Below, piece by piece: positions 1 to 18,541 of a stretch of DNA of 33,218 nt (positions are counted from its first letter, which is position 1; every line of letters starts with the position of its first letter). The notes under the pieces were generated by a model, which searched no databases, was not told where the DNA came from, and saw nothing but the letters and a program-made list of their open reading frames with translations. Position numbers and translations under genes: made by a program. Source of the stretch: an uncultured Caldilinea sp. (GTDB taxonomy: Bacteria > Chloroflexota > Anaerolineae > Caldilineales > Caldilineaceae); assembly GCF_937128415.1 (NCBI RefSeq), contig NZ_CAKZMJ010000024.1, forward strand, positions 30,001 to 63,218, written 5' to 3'.

Positions 1-2249
<2,249 letters not shown>

Positions 2250-2266
2250 AAACAATTTCTAATGTC

Positions 2267-3349
<1,083 letters not shown>

Positions 3350-3405
3350 AACCGCTCTTTCTGAAAATGCATCCATGTTTTTGCGCGCTCGGGGTGGATA
3401 AACAG

Positions 3406-3452
<47 letters not shown>

Positions 3453-3545
3453 CCCATTGCGCCTTGAATGGCACATATGATACGCCAGAACGGCGAATAT
3501 CGCCAGAAAAGCGCCAGGAGGATCGTGATATTGTTTGCGCAGTGC

Positions 3546-3610
3546 TGCGTGTTGCGTGTTGCGTAGAGCGAGATTCTTGTTGTGAATCTTTACGGAACAC
3601 GCACCACGCA
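3546..3610. repeat. Imperfect inverted repeat, GCGTGTTGCGTGT family
   Basis: Arms at 3546-3564 and 3592-3610 pair over 19 bp with about two mismatches, and a second stem AGATTC/GAATCT (3571-3576 with 3584-3589) is nested in the loop. It lies just after the stop of the exported cyclase gene on the minus strand and so could end or stabilise that transcript. A close relative with the same CGTGTTGCGTGT core is found at 27866-27907. Confidence 0.7.
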
Positions 3611-3616
3611 ATAGTT

Positions 3617-4477
3617 TCACAGCAGCGCGAAAATGCGCGATGGCCCGCCCGTGGCGCCCGCAATGGTGGGGCCGCCGACGATGGCGATGGCGCCGGTGGG
3701 CGGCAGCAGCCCCAGGTTCGCCACGTTCTCGATGCCCCACTTGTTGGCGGGCAGCCAGCGATAGTGCACGGCGAAATCCGCCGAAGGGCCGTAGTCGAGG
3801 CTGAGCGTGTCCACGAAGATGCCCTTGACGTTGCGTTCGCTCAACAACATCTCGATGGCCTCGATATGAAAGCCGGGGAAATGCATCACGCCGCTGTCGT
3901 CGACGTTGCGGAATTTTTCCGTCGTCACAAAGGCGTCCCAGCCACTGTACATCGCCACGATGGCGCCGTCTGGCAAGGGGCCATGCTGACTTTCCCAGGC
4001 TGCGATGTCGTCTGGCGTGAGCTGGGCGTCGGGGTTTTCCTCGGCCTTGGCGCGAATGTCGATCACCGCCAGCGGTCCCAGTAAATCTTCCGCCGGAATC
4101 TGGTCGGCGCTGAGGCCGTCCGAGAAATGGAAGGGCGCATCCATGTGGGTGCCGGTGTGCTCGACCAAGAGCCAGCGATACATGTTGTAGCCGTCGTTGG
4201 CCAGCGTCACCAGCGTCTCCATCTCCAACTGCGGGTCGCCGCCGAAGGTGGGGAAATCAGGGGCGAGGGTGTGGGTCAGATCGACGATGCGACTGAAGCT
4301 ATGCTTTCCGGCCATGGCGCCGACCGCCGCGGCGGCGCTGCCGGCGGGGGGCGTGGCCGAGACCGGCGCACAGCCCGCCAGCGCAGCCACGCCGATCATC
4401 CCTGCAGCCGCCCGCAAAAAATTGCGTCGAGCGACTGCCTCTGAAGCAATCTTCTTTGTGCAAGCAGGAACGCACAT
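3617..4477 (-). CDS. Exported cyclase-family (kynurenine formamidase-like) metal-dependent hydrolase
   Basis: A 286-residue protein of the cyclase family (PF04199), which includes bacterial kynurenine formamidase, isatin hydrolase and polyketide cyclases. The signature metal-binding motif HTGTHMDAPFH is complete (His107, His111, Asp113, His117). The N-terminus carries a twin-arginine-like RRNFLRAAAG stretch (residues 17-26) ending in the lipobox ALAGC (Cys36), so I infer Tat export and lipid anchoring outside the membrane. The ATG at 4477 has an AGGAGG ribosome site eight bases upstream, which overrides a longer open frame reaching 4945 through repeats. A strong promoter lies at 4536-4564. 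The substrate cannot be told: no kynurenine-pathway gene is nearby. Confidence 0.88.
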   Translation of the reverse strand: MCVPACTKKIASEAVARRNFLRAAAGMIGVAALAGCAPVSATPPAGSAAAAVGAMAGKHSFSRIVDLTHTLAPDFPTFGGDPQLEMETLVTLANDGYNMYRWLLVEHTGTHMDAPFHFSDGLSADQIPAEDLLGPLAVIDIRAKAEENPDAQLTPDDIAAWESQHGPLPDGAIVAMYSGWDAFVTTEKFRNVDDSGVMHFPGFHIEAIEMLLSERNVKGIFVDTLSLDYGPSADFAVHYRWLPANKWGIENVANLGLLPPTGAIAIVGGPTIAGATGGPSRIFALL

Positions 4478-4535
4478 GTTTATATCCTCCTTTGCTGGAA
4501 CGAGAACGCACGATTTTGAGGCGGGAATGCTGGCG

Positions 4536-4564
4536 ATTATAGAACGACTGAGGGGCGGTCTCAA
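4536..4564 (-). promoter_or_regulatory. Sigma-70-type promoter for the cyclase gene
   Basis: On the minus strand this reads TTGAGA (-35, 4559-4564), a 17-base spacer, then TATAAT (-10, 4536-4541), one mismatch from consensus over both boxes. The predicted start point near 4529 leaves a leader of about 50 bases before the ATG at 4477. Confidence 0.75.
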
Positions 4565-4610
4565 ATCGAGAAAAAATCTCGCTTGATTGGCGCTTTGCGG
4601 TTGGTGCAAC

Positions 4611-4952
4611 GTAGGGGAGGAGGCCCTCACCCCCCGGCCCCCTCTCCCAAGGCTGGGAGAGGGGGAGGAGGATGCATCGTAAGGGCGGCTCGCAGCCGCC
4701 CGTCCTCGGCAGACCAACAACGTTTGGGAAAATAGCGGCTCGCAGCCGCCCGTCCCTAGCCAATCACGAGGTTGGGGGACGGCCAACGAAGACCGGTTCG
4801 CCGTAGGGGAGGAGGCCCTCACCCCCCAACCCCCTCTCCCAAGGCTGGGAGAGGGGGAGGAGGATGCATCGTAGGGGCGGCTCGCAGCCGCCCGTCCTCG
4901 GCAGACCAACAACGTTTGGGAAAATAGCGGCTCGCAGCCGCTCATCCCTGGC
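4611..4952. repeat. Two-copy 150-bp repeat block (192-bp offset) with internal 50-bp repeats
   Basis: Bases 4611-4760 recur at 4803-4952 with only a few substitutions and no length change. Each copy holds a C-rich hairpin (CCCTCTCCCA...TGGGAGAGGG) and two GCGGCTCGCAGCCGC palindromes 50 bases apart (4685, 4735, 4877, 4927), with GCAGACCAACAACGTTTG linkers and a third partial linker copy at about 4951-4970. About 42 bases of unrelated DNA separate the copies. It fills the gap between the fusion-protein gene stop at 4991 and the cyclase promoter. The strong hairpins could stop transcription from the right. It contains no credible gene. Confidence 0.85.
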
Positions 4953-4990
4953 AGACCAACAACGTTTGAAAAAACAGAATAGGGACGACC

Positions 4991-9280
<4,290 letters not shown>

Positions 9281-9326
9281 TGCTATTCACCTACCCAGGG
9301 GACGAGATGTCTGCTCGCTGAAATGT

Positions 9327-9353
9327 GGGCGAGAGGCTTGTCGCCCCTCGCCC
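9327..9353 (-). other. Intergenic hairpin between binding-protein and fusion genes
   Basis: An 11-bp stem with one mismatch (GGGCGAGAGGC, 9327-9337, with GCCCCTCGCCC, 9343-9353) and a five-base loop. No T-run follows on the minus strand, so it is more likely a 3-prime stabiliser or partial attenuator than a full terminator. Confidence 0.45.
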
Positions 9354-9376
9354 TGGAATCATCGGTTGCTGTAGGC

Positions 9377-10759
<1,383 letters not shown>

Positions 10760-10862
10760 AGTTTCCTCCTGGTAATCTTGATAAAATGATTCTGGATACC
10801 GACAGTTGATGATTCACAGCCCATCGGGCTGGATATCCACAAGCGCATCGAAGGCGAGCCGC

Positions 10863-12697
<1,835 letters not shown>

Positions 12698-12737
12698 TAG
12701 AGTGAGTAGAGGGAGCTGAAACTGTCAGAGCGACTGT

Positions 12738-12749
12738 ACAAACGGTTGT
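12738..12749. promoter_or_regulatory. Possible LacI-type operator in the importer leader
   Basis: ACAAACGGTTGT is a 12-bp palindrome with one mismatched pair and a central CG, the layout of many LacI-family operators. It lies about 20-30 bases downstream of the predicted start point, a position suited to repression. No LacI-family gene is in the window, so this is tentative. Confidence 0.35.
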
Positions 12750-12775
12750 TATGTGTTCGCCAGCGATGCGCCAAC

Positions 12776-12804
12776 AGTATACTCCAGCTTCGTCACTCTT
12801 TCAA
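12776..12804 (-). promoter_or_regulatory. Sigma-70-type promoter for the UgpA-like importer operon
   Basis: On the minus strand: TTGAAA (12799-12804), a 17-base spacer, TATACT (12776-12781). The start point is expected near 12769, giving a leader of about 70 bases. It is the only strong promoter seen in the AT-richer gap 12698-12950. Confidence 0.75.
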
Positions 12805-12953
12805 ACTTCTTTTTTATCTAAAGTGCGTTTTTAAGCTCAACCGATGCTTCTGGCAACAACATTTGCAGTCTATCCCGGCTATATTAAGCAGCTTGTGATG
12901 AAACGTTAACAGATTGTGATCGAACGGGTCCGTCGGAGGGTGCAGAGAATAGA

Positions 12954-12982
12954 AAAGGGACGCTTGCTGCAAGCGTCCCTTT
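12954..12982 (-). terminator. Hairpin terminator after the DUF35 genes
   Basis: A perfect 13-bp stem, AAAGGGACGCTTG (12954-12966) and CAAGCGTCCCTTT (12970-12982), with a three-base loop. On the minus strand the stem ends in TTTTCTATTC, a fair U-rich tail. It lies about 70 bases past the stop of the OB-fold gene and isolates it from the importer promoter. The A/T-flanked stem could also work in the other direction. Confidence 0.75.
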
Positions 12983-13050
12983 CTTGAAAGGTCAGTGTTT
13001 TTGGACGTAACTTTAGAGGAGGTGTAGGCTGCGCCGCTCTCCACCCTCTC

Positions 13051-13386
13051 CTATCGATTTGACTGCTGTCGATTCGTCAGCGCATCCGCCAGGATCGGGC
13101 GGAATTTATAACCGTAAATGATCTGGCCTTCTTCGCCTTCTTCACGCAGCTTGCGGGTCACCATCTCCACGCGCAGGCCGATCTTCACCTCTTGCGGGTC
13201 AACGTCGGTGAGCTGGGCGGTCACCATCGGACCCTCGTCTAATTTGATAAGTGCAATCGTATACGGCTTCTGATCTTCATAGCCGCGTGGGACGTTATAC
13301 ATGGTCGTGAAGCTGTACACTTCGCCCCGACCGCTCAGCCTGGCAGGAATGCCCTCCGGTCGGTTTTTGCCCAAGTGGCCGCTCAT
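13051..13386 (-). CDS. DUF35 OB-fold protein (acyl-CoA-associated), separate from its zinc ribbon
   Basis: A 111-residue protein matching the C-terminal OB-fold half of DUF35 proteins: LSGRGEVYSFTTMYN, then PYTIALIKLDEGPMVTAQLTD, then IGLRVEMVTRKL. In archaea such proteins bind acyl-CoA and bridge thiolase and HMG-CoA synthase. Normally the zinc ribbon and OB fold form one chain of about 130-150 residues. Here the OB fold starts at ATG 13386, which shares one base with the upstream stop (TGATG), so the halves should be translated together. A natural partner is the thiolase gene at 21104-22267. A terminator follows at 12954-12982. Confidence 0.85.
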   Translation of the reverse strand: MSGHLGKNRPEGIPARLSGRGEVYSFTTMYNVPRGYEDQKPYTIALIKLDEGPMVTAQLTDVDPQEVKIGLRVEMVTRKLREEGEEGQIIYGYKFRPILADALTNRQQSNR

Positions 13387-13604
13387 CAGTCATCTCCAAC
13401 CATCATCGGCTGAGCGGCGACGGCGGGCATCATCGCATGGAAGTCAAACGCCGCCGCTGTGGAAAAGCGCTGCTCGCGCATCGGCTGATGGCAGTGTGGG
13501 CAAATTTGTCGCGGGGGAAAGACGGCGCGCTCGCAGTGGATGCACACCTCTCCCTGCAGACTATAACGCTGTTTCTTGGTTCGCCACATATTCGGAATCG
13601 CCAT
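13386..13604 (-). CDS. DUF35 rubredoxin-like zinc-ribbon protein
   Basis: A 72-residue protein with four zinc-ligand cysteines in two pairs, CIHC (21, 24) and CPHC (35, 38), preceded by the typical WRTKKQRYSLQGE segment. This is the N-terminal half of DUF35. ATG 13604 is preceded by GAGGTGA at good spacing; the open frame extends further upstream to 13736 but without family similarity. After the ribbon the chain runs on for about 34 residues of unconserved, Met/Ala-rich sequence before TGA, instead of passing into the OB fold. It may be a genuine split gene or an old frameshift repaired by re-initiation. Confidence 0.82.
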   Translation of the reverse strand: MAIPNMWRTKKQRYSLQGEVCIHCERAVFPPRQICPHCHQPMREQRFSTAAAFDFHAMMPAVAAQPMMVGDD

Positions 13605-13865
13605 AATCCCTATCACCTCTTCACAAATATTCTTTGAATCGGAGCATCTCTTGCGACGGCCATAGGCCGCTTTCTCGTAAGCCCCTCGTCTAACTGCAAT
13701 CTTACGCCGCACAGCATAGCCGCTTGGGGCTCTCAATTCCTATCTGCTCCGCTCTATGGTGAACTTGATAGGTTTTGACAGGCTTTCTTAAAAACTTTGT
13801 GGAAATATTGTGAAAGCTTTGGTGCGCCTTGGTGAAGGAGGAGCCGGTGATTCACGCTGTGGCGT

Positions 13866-15557
13866 TCATCCGATCGCTGCGCCGACCATCCACAACAACG
13901 CCAGCGTCAGCCCCAGCAGGGCCCCGCCGACCAACAGCCAGTTTGAACGCAGGCGCAGCTCCCAGCTCGCGGCAAGATCGGCGGCGGCGACCTGCCGTCG
14001 CCACATAGAGAAAGCTGCGACGAGGCGTCGCTCGCTGCCTTCAATCGAGTTTTGGGCGACGCGCAGCGCTTGGCTCAGGCGCACCGCCGCGGCGGCGTAG
14101 AGGACGAGCGCATCGCCTGCCGGCAGGGGAGACCAGGGGATGGAACGCGCGACCCAAGGCGCTACCGCCGCCGCCAGTGCGCCGACGAGCACCGGCCAGG
14201 TCGCCACCCACAGGCTGTCAGGTTTAAAGGCGTCGCGCACCGCCGAACCCGCCGAGGGCCAGACGAAGAGGACGCTCGCCACGCCGACGAGCAAGGCCAG
14301 CCAGGCCCCCCACATAACTTTGGGCGGCCTCTTGGCCTGCGGCGCAGTGGTCGCCATCAGCCACAAAAAGCGCGCCATCAACAGCGTCGTGCCGACTGCG
14401 GCCAACGGCAACAGCCCGTTCAGCAGCGCAGGCCAGCCGTCCGGCAGGGTGGCCGTCGCGGCTTTCAGCGCCGCTTTCGCCACCGCGCCGCTCGTCAACG
14501 GAAAGCCGGCCAGCGCCAGCGCCGGCAGCAGCAATGCAGCCACTGCCGCCCGGTTTACGCCGGCGAAGCCCACGCCGAGAAAGAGCGCGCCCTTGGCCAA
14601 CCCATGATGCATCACGTACAGCAGCACGGCGGTCAGCGCCGCCTGATCCGTCCTGCCGGTGAGCAGCCATGCGCCGCAGGCGACCGTGATCAGGCCGATC
14701 TGGCTGATGCTGGAGTAGGCGAGCACCGTCTTTGCGTTGCGTTGGGTGACGCCGATCAGCGCGCCGTAAAACGCCGTGACCAGCCCGACGCCGATCAGAA
14801 AGCCGCCCCATTCCCCCAACGCGCCGACCGGATTCAAAAAGCGCAGCCAGCCGAGCACGCCCGCCTTGATCATGGCGCCGCTCAGGACGGCGCTGGCCGG
14901 GATGGGCGCCGCCGGATGGGCGAGCGGCAGCCATACGTGCAACAGGACGACGCCCGCCTTGACGCCGAAGCTGGCGAAGATCAACGCGGCGGCCAGGGGA
15001 TCGGCGGCGGGATCGAGCGCCAAGGAGTTGGAGGCGATGAACAGCATCGCCAGGCCGGCGAAGAGCAGCACTTCCCCGATCATCACCAGGATGATGTAGA
15101 CGCGCGCCGCCGTGCGCGCCTCCTCGTCGCCATTGTGCACGACCAGCCCGTAGGAGGCGAAGCTCATCAACGCATACCAGGTGTAGAACGACCCCATGTC
15201 CTGGGCGACGATCAACCCAAGGTTGCCCGTCATCGCCAGCAAGAAGTAGATGGAATAGCGCCAACGTTTGTTGTCTTTGGCCAGATAGCCGACGCCGAAG
15301 AGCGCCGCCAGCAGCCAGAGCAAGGCTGTGAAGAAGAGAAAGGTCTGGGCGACCTCGTCCATGCCGTAGCGGGCGCCCAACAACACCCAGGGCAGCTCCA
15401 GCGCCGTCCCCTTGGGCGTAGCCAGCGCTGCGACAAGCGCCGGCCCTGCTGCACTCGCGACCAGCCAGGGAGATGTGCGCGGACGCACCATATACGCCAC
15501 GGCCAGGGCCAGGGGATAGAGCCAGGTTAGAATCAAGAGCGCCGCCAACGCCGTCAT
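13866..15557 (-). CDS. Antiporter-like membrane subunit (MrpA/MrpD/HyfB-like), TM5 glutamate replaced by Ala
   Basis: A 563-residue polytopic protein of the complex I ND2/4/5-like antiporter family, last of three in the operon. It keeps the TM7 Lys (FGVKAGVVLLHVWLP, Lys200), a later Lys (AMIKAG, Lys231) and the HHGLAKGALF segment. The TM5 motif reads FYTWYALMSFASY, with Ala129 (codon 15171-15173) aligned to Glu141 of its neighbour (FLIFYEMLTICTY). A new Glu162 appears in the next helix (MIGEVLLF). The C-terminus is extended by about 60 residues with a final membrane helix. The ATG overlaps the preceding stop by four bases. Proton or Na+ translocation through this subunit may be altered. No clear terminator follows in the 261-base gap 13605-13865, where I see no gene either. 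Confidence 0.9.
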   Translation of the reverse strand: MTALAALLILTWLYPLALAVAYMVRPRTSPWLVASAAGPALVAALATPKGTALELPWVLLGARYGMDEVAQTFLFFTALLWLLAALFGVGYLAKDNKRWRYSIYFLLAMTGNLGLIVAQDMGSFYTWYALMSFASYGLVVHNGDEEARTAARVYIILVMIGEVLLFAGLAMLFIASNSLALDPAADPLAAALIFASFGVKAGVVLLHVWLPLAHPAAPIPASAVLSGAMIKAGVLGWLRFLNPVGALGEWGGFLIGVGLVTAFYGALIGVTQRNAKTVLAYSSISQIGLITVACGAWLLTGRTDQAALTAVLLYVMHHGLAKGALFLGVGFAGVNRAAVAALLLPALALAGFPLTSGAVAKAALKAATATLPDGWPALLNGLLPLAAVGTTLLMARFLWLMATTAPQAKRPPKVMWGAWLALLVGVASVLFVWPSAGSAVRDAFKPDSLWVATWPVLVGALAAAVAPWVARSIPWSPLPAGDALVLYAAAAVRLSQALRVAQNSIEGSERRLVAAFSMWRRQVAAADLAASWELRLRSNWLLVGGALLGLTLALLWMVGAAIG

Positions 15558-17053
15558 AGCCGGTACTCCAACAGGATCAGGAACTCAACCCAGCGCAGCA
15601 GCCCAAAGGGCATGTTGGCAAGCACGCCCAGCAACAGCACGAACGCGCCGGTGATCGCCGGGGGGAACAACAGCATCCAGTGCGTCTCCATCCGACCATA
15701 AAGATGCTCTTCAGGCCATGCGCCCTGTTGAGGCTTGAACCAGCCGCGGTAGAGGATGGGCAAAAAGTAGGCGGCGTTGAGCAGGCTGCTCGTCAAAAGA
15801 ACGCCCAGCGCCCAGCCGTTCTCCGCCTGCAGGGAGCCAGCTCCCAGGAACCACTTGCTGATGAAGCCCGCCGTCGGCGGGACGCCGATCATCCCCAGCG
15901 CTGCGACCGTGAAAGCGGCCATGGTCAGCGGCATGCGTCGACCGACGCCGTCCATCTCGCTCACTTTGTGGATGCCCAGCGTCTCGGCGAAATTGCCGGC
16001 GCAGAAGAACAGCGTGATCTTCATGACGCCCTGATGCACGAGGTGCAGCAGGCCGCCGATGGCGCCAAACAGGCCGAAGGTCGCCGCGCCCAGGATGATG
16101 TAGGAGACCTGGCTCACCGTCGAATAGGCCAGCCGTTTTTTAAGGTCATCCTGATTGAGTGCAAAAAGCGAACCGACGATGATGGTGATCGCAGCGGCGA
16201 TCAGCAGCGGATCGATGAGGCCGAGTTCATGCGCCAGATTGACGCCATAGAGGTCGTAAACAACGCGCACGATGCCGAACGCCCCTGCTTTGACCACGGC
16301 CACGGCGTGCAGCAACGCGCTCACAGGCGCCGGCGCCACCATCGCCCGCGGCAGCCAGCCATGCAGCGGAACCAACGCCGCCTTGACGCCGAACCCCACC
16401 ATGAAGAAAGGGAAGAGCCAGCGCAGCGCCTCGGGCGACCGCGCTCCCACTGCATCCAGCGCGCCGCCGTCCACGAATTCCACCGGCCCGGCCAGGACGT
16501 GGAGGCCGATCACGCCGATCAACAGCACGACGCCGCCGCTCAACGTGTAGGCCAGATAAACGCGTCCGCCGTGCATCGCCTGGGGCGTGCCGCGATGCAC
16601 CACCAGAGGATAGGTGCAGATCGTCAGCATCTCGTAGAAAATGAGAAAGGTCAACGGATTGCCCGCCAGGGCAATGCCCATGGTCGAGCTGACGCATAAA
16701 GAGAAGAAGCCGAAGAAGCGGCTGCGGTTCGGCGAATACTCCAGATAGCCGATGGCGTAGATGGTCGTCACAAGCCACAGGCTGGCGGACAGCACAATGA
16801 AGAGGACGGAGAGCGAATCTGCGCGCAACACCAGATCGATCTCCGGCAACAAGGGCAGCCGCGTCTCGTAGACCCTTCCTTCCAGCAGGCCGGGCACCAT
16901 GATGGCGAGCAACGCCAGTTTGAGCAAGGCGCCGAAGAGATTGAGCACGGTGCGCGTCGTATGCGCCTCTTCCTCCAGAAAGAAGATCACCAGCCCCGGG
17001 GCAAACGAAGAGAGAAACAGGAGCAGCGGCAGAGAACTTTCCCAACCCATCAT
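15554..17053 (-). CDS. Antiporter-like membrane subunit, MrpA/MrpD family
   Basis: A 499-residue, about 14-helix ion-translocating subunit. Key residues are present: TM5 Glu141 (IFYEMLTI), TM7 Lys224 (FGVKAALVPLHGWLP), Lys255 (AVVKAGAF) and the LVHQGVMKITLFF helix. It may stand for the NuoL-like part of MrpA, because the MrpA C-terminal pieces occur as separate genes in this operon. The open frame runs upstream to 17329, but family similarity begins at the double ATG, 17053 and 17050, which overlaps the previous gene's TGA. TAGGGA upstream is a fair ribosome site. It overlaps the third antiporter gene by four bases. Confidence 0.93.
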   Translation of the reverse strand: MMGWESSLPLLLFLSSFAPGLVIFFLEEEAHTTRTVLNLFGALLKLALLAIMVPGLLEGRVYETRLPLLPEIDLVLRADSLSVLFIVLSASLWLVTTIYAIGYLEYSPNRSRFFGFFSLCVSSTMGIALAGNPLTFLIFYEMLTICTYPLVVHRGTPQAMHGGRVYLAYTLSGGVVLLIGVIGLHVLAGPVEFVDGGALDAVGARSPEALRWLFPFFMVGFGVKAALVPLHGWLPRAMVAPAPVSALLHAVAVVKAGAFGIVRVVYDLYGVNLAHELGLIDPLLIAAAITIIVGSLFALNQDDLKKRLAYSTVSQVSYIILGAATFGLFGAIGGLLHLVHQGVMKITLFFCAGNFAETLGIHKVSEMDGVGRRMPLTMAAFTVAALGMIGVPPTAGFISKWFLGAGSLQAENGWALGVLLTSSLLNAAYFLPILYRGWFKPQQGAWPEEHLYGRMETHWMLLFPPAITGAFVLLLGVLANMPFGLLRWVEFLILLEYRL

Positions 17054-18540
17054 TCGATCCCTAACATCCCGATTGCACCGATGGAAAGCATCTCCATGAC
17101 GGCGATGCCTGCAAAACTGAGCAGGAGCGCCAGCACGGCCAGGCTGAAGGCGGAAAGCGTCATCGTTTTGGGCGCCAGCGTCAGGCGGTGCAGCACCGCA
17201 TCGTCCGGTTGGCGGAAGAGCGGGGCCACCACGCGCATGACGTAAATTGCAGCAAGCAGGCCGCCCGCCACAATGATGGCTGCGATGAGCCAGTCCCCGT
17301 GCGCCAGAGATGCGTCGAGCATGAACCATTTGGCGATGAAGCCGCCGCTAGGAGGCAACGCCGCCAGGCTCACCCCTGCCGCCCCAAAGGCGACCACCGC
17401 CAGCGGCTGCATTTCCATCAAGCCGCGCAGCGACGCAATGCGATCGTCGCCCGTGACCAGCTGAATGGCGCCGGCGCTGAGAAAGGCGGCGGCTTTGGCG
17501 CTGGCGTGCGCGAGAATGAAACAGACGATCCCGGTCAGCGCCAGCGCACTCTGCTCTTTCACGAAGAGCAGCGGCATGAGCAGGAAGAGATAGCCGATTT
17601 GCGCAACCGTGGAATAGGCGATCAGCAGTTTGAGGCGCGTCTGCCGGATCGCCTGCAGCGACCCCCAGAGGATGGCCACCCCACCCAACCCCATCAACAG
17701 GTAGGGCGCTCCTGTATGGCTGAGCGGATAAAAAATCTCCAGCCAGGCGCGCAGCAAAATGTAGAACGACCCCTTCACCACCAGCCCCGAAAGCAGCGCG
17801 CTGACCGGGGCGATGGCATTGGCGTGCGCAGGCGGCAACCAGAAGTGGAGCGGAAAGAGCGCCGTTTTCATCATCAGCCCGACGGTCATCAGCCCAGCGG
17901 CGGCGGCCAGCGAGGGCGCAGTCGTCACCCCTTTCTTCAGTTGGTCGATGTCGAGCACGCCGAATTCCCCATAGAGGAAGGCCACGCCCATCAGATAAAA
18001 GAGAGAGCCGGCCAGGCTCACCAGCAGGTAGCGCATGGCCGCCCGGAGCACGTCGGGCTTGCCCGCCAGCGCCGTCAACGCCACGGCCGCAAAGCTCACC
18101 AGCTCCAACGTCACGTAAAGGTTGAAAACGTCTCTGGAGAGGAAGAGCGCGTTGAGCGCCGACCAGAGAAAGAGCCAGAGCGGCCAGAAGGAGGCGTAGC
18201 GCTGCTTTGTCTCCTCGTTGTGGCCTGGGAAGTTGAAATAGCCGTAGGCGTAGAGCGCAACGGCTGCGCCGACCACAGCCGTCAACATCAGCATCAGCGC
18301 AGAAAGGCCGTCCGCCGCCAGATCGATGCCGAGCGGGGCGCCCCATCCTCCCACCGGGTGTCGCGTCGGGCCGTCGCGCACCAGCAATGCGCTCAGAAAG
18401 CCGACGGCGACAAACGTGATCGCGGCGCCGATCATCGTCACAAGGGGCGACATGCGTTGCGGCGCCAAAAAAGCGCACAATGCAGCCAGCAGAGGCGCCA
18501 TGATCGCGACCGGAAGCCAGAAGGCCGCCTCGAAGATCAT
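17050..18540 (-). CDS. mrpD: Na+/H+ antiporter subunit D
   Basis: A 496-residue MrpD-like antiporter subunit in the cytoplasmic membrane. TM5 Glu146 (LYVTLELVSF), TM7 Lys225 (MMKTALFPLHFWLPPAHA) and Lys256 (LVVKGSFYIL) are all in place, so it should be able to move protons. I chose ATG 18540, one base after the mrpC stop, over a 21-codon longer frame that overlaps mrpC. It overlaps the next antiporter gene by four bases. Position directly after mrpC is what makes this the best mrpD candidate of the three. Homologous NuoN/HyfB roles are excluded by context. Confidence 0.93.
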   Translation of the reverse strand: MIFEAAFWLPVAIMAPLLAALCAFLAPQRMSPLVTMIGAAITFVAVGFLSALLVRDGPTRHPVGGWGAPLGIDLAADGLSALMLMLTAVVGAAVALYAYGYFNFPGHNEETKQRYASFWPLWLFLWSALNALFLSRDVFNLYVTLELVSFAAVALTALAGKPDVLRAAMRYLLVSLAGSLFYLMGVAFLYGEFGVLDIDQLKKGVTTAPSLAAAAGLMTVGLMMKTALFPLHFWLPPAHANAIAPVSALLSGLVVKGSFYILLRAWLEIFYPLSHTGAPYLLMGLGGVAILWGSLQAIRQTRLKLLIAYSTVAQIGYLFLLMPLLFVKEQSALALTGIVCFILAHASAKAAAFLSAGAIQLVTGDDRIASLRGLMEMQPLAVVAFGAAGVSLAALPPSGGFIAKWFMLDASLAHGDWLIAAIIVAGGLLAAIYVMRVVAPLFRQPDDAVLHRLTLAPKTMTLSAFSLAVLALLLSFAGIAVMEMLSIGAIGMLGIE

Positions 18541-18541
18541 G

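Noticed and set aside
4478..4945. N-terminal extension of the cyclase-family protein
   Set aside because: The extension is translated repeat DNA; the AGGAGG site and signal sequence fix the start at 4477.
4611..4952. CRISPR-like array
   Set aside because: Only two large copies with nested palindromes, no regular short repeats with unique spacers and no cas genes.
12814..13044. 76-codon minus-strand open frame between the importer and DUF35 genes
   Set aside because: It runs through the terminator hairpin, has no ribosome site and low-complexity translation.
13605..13865. Possible extra gene or clear terminator between the antiporter operon and the DUF35 genes
   Set aside because: Only an N-terminal extension of the ribbon frame and AT-rich sequence are present; no coherent gene, stem with T-run or strong promoter was found.
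14052..15530. Long plus-strand frames opposite the antiporter genes (also 17188-18582 and 15680-16699)
   Set aside because: His/Gln/Arg-rich translations with no membrane or enzyme motif, mirroring hydrophobic membrane proteins on the other strand.
13866..18540. The three antiporter-like genes as complex I (nuoL/M/N) or hydrogenase-4 genes
   Set aside because: They are embedded with MrpE, F, G, B and C genes and no peripheral-arm, NuoH or hydrogenase subunit is present.
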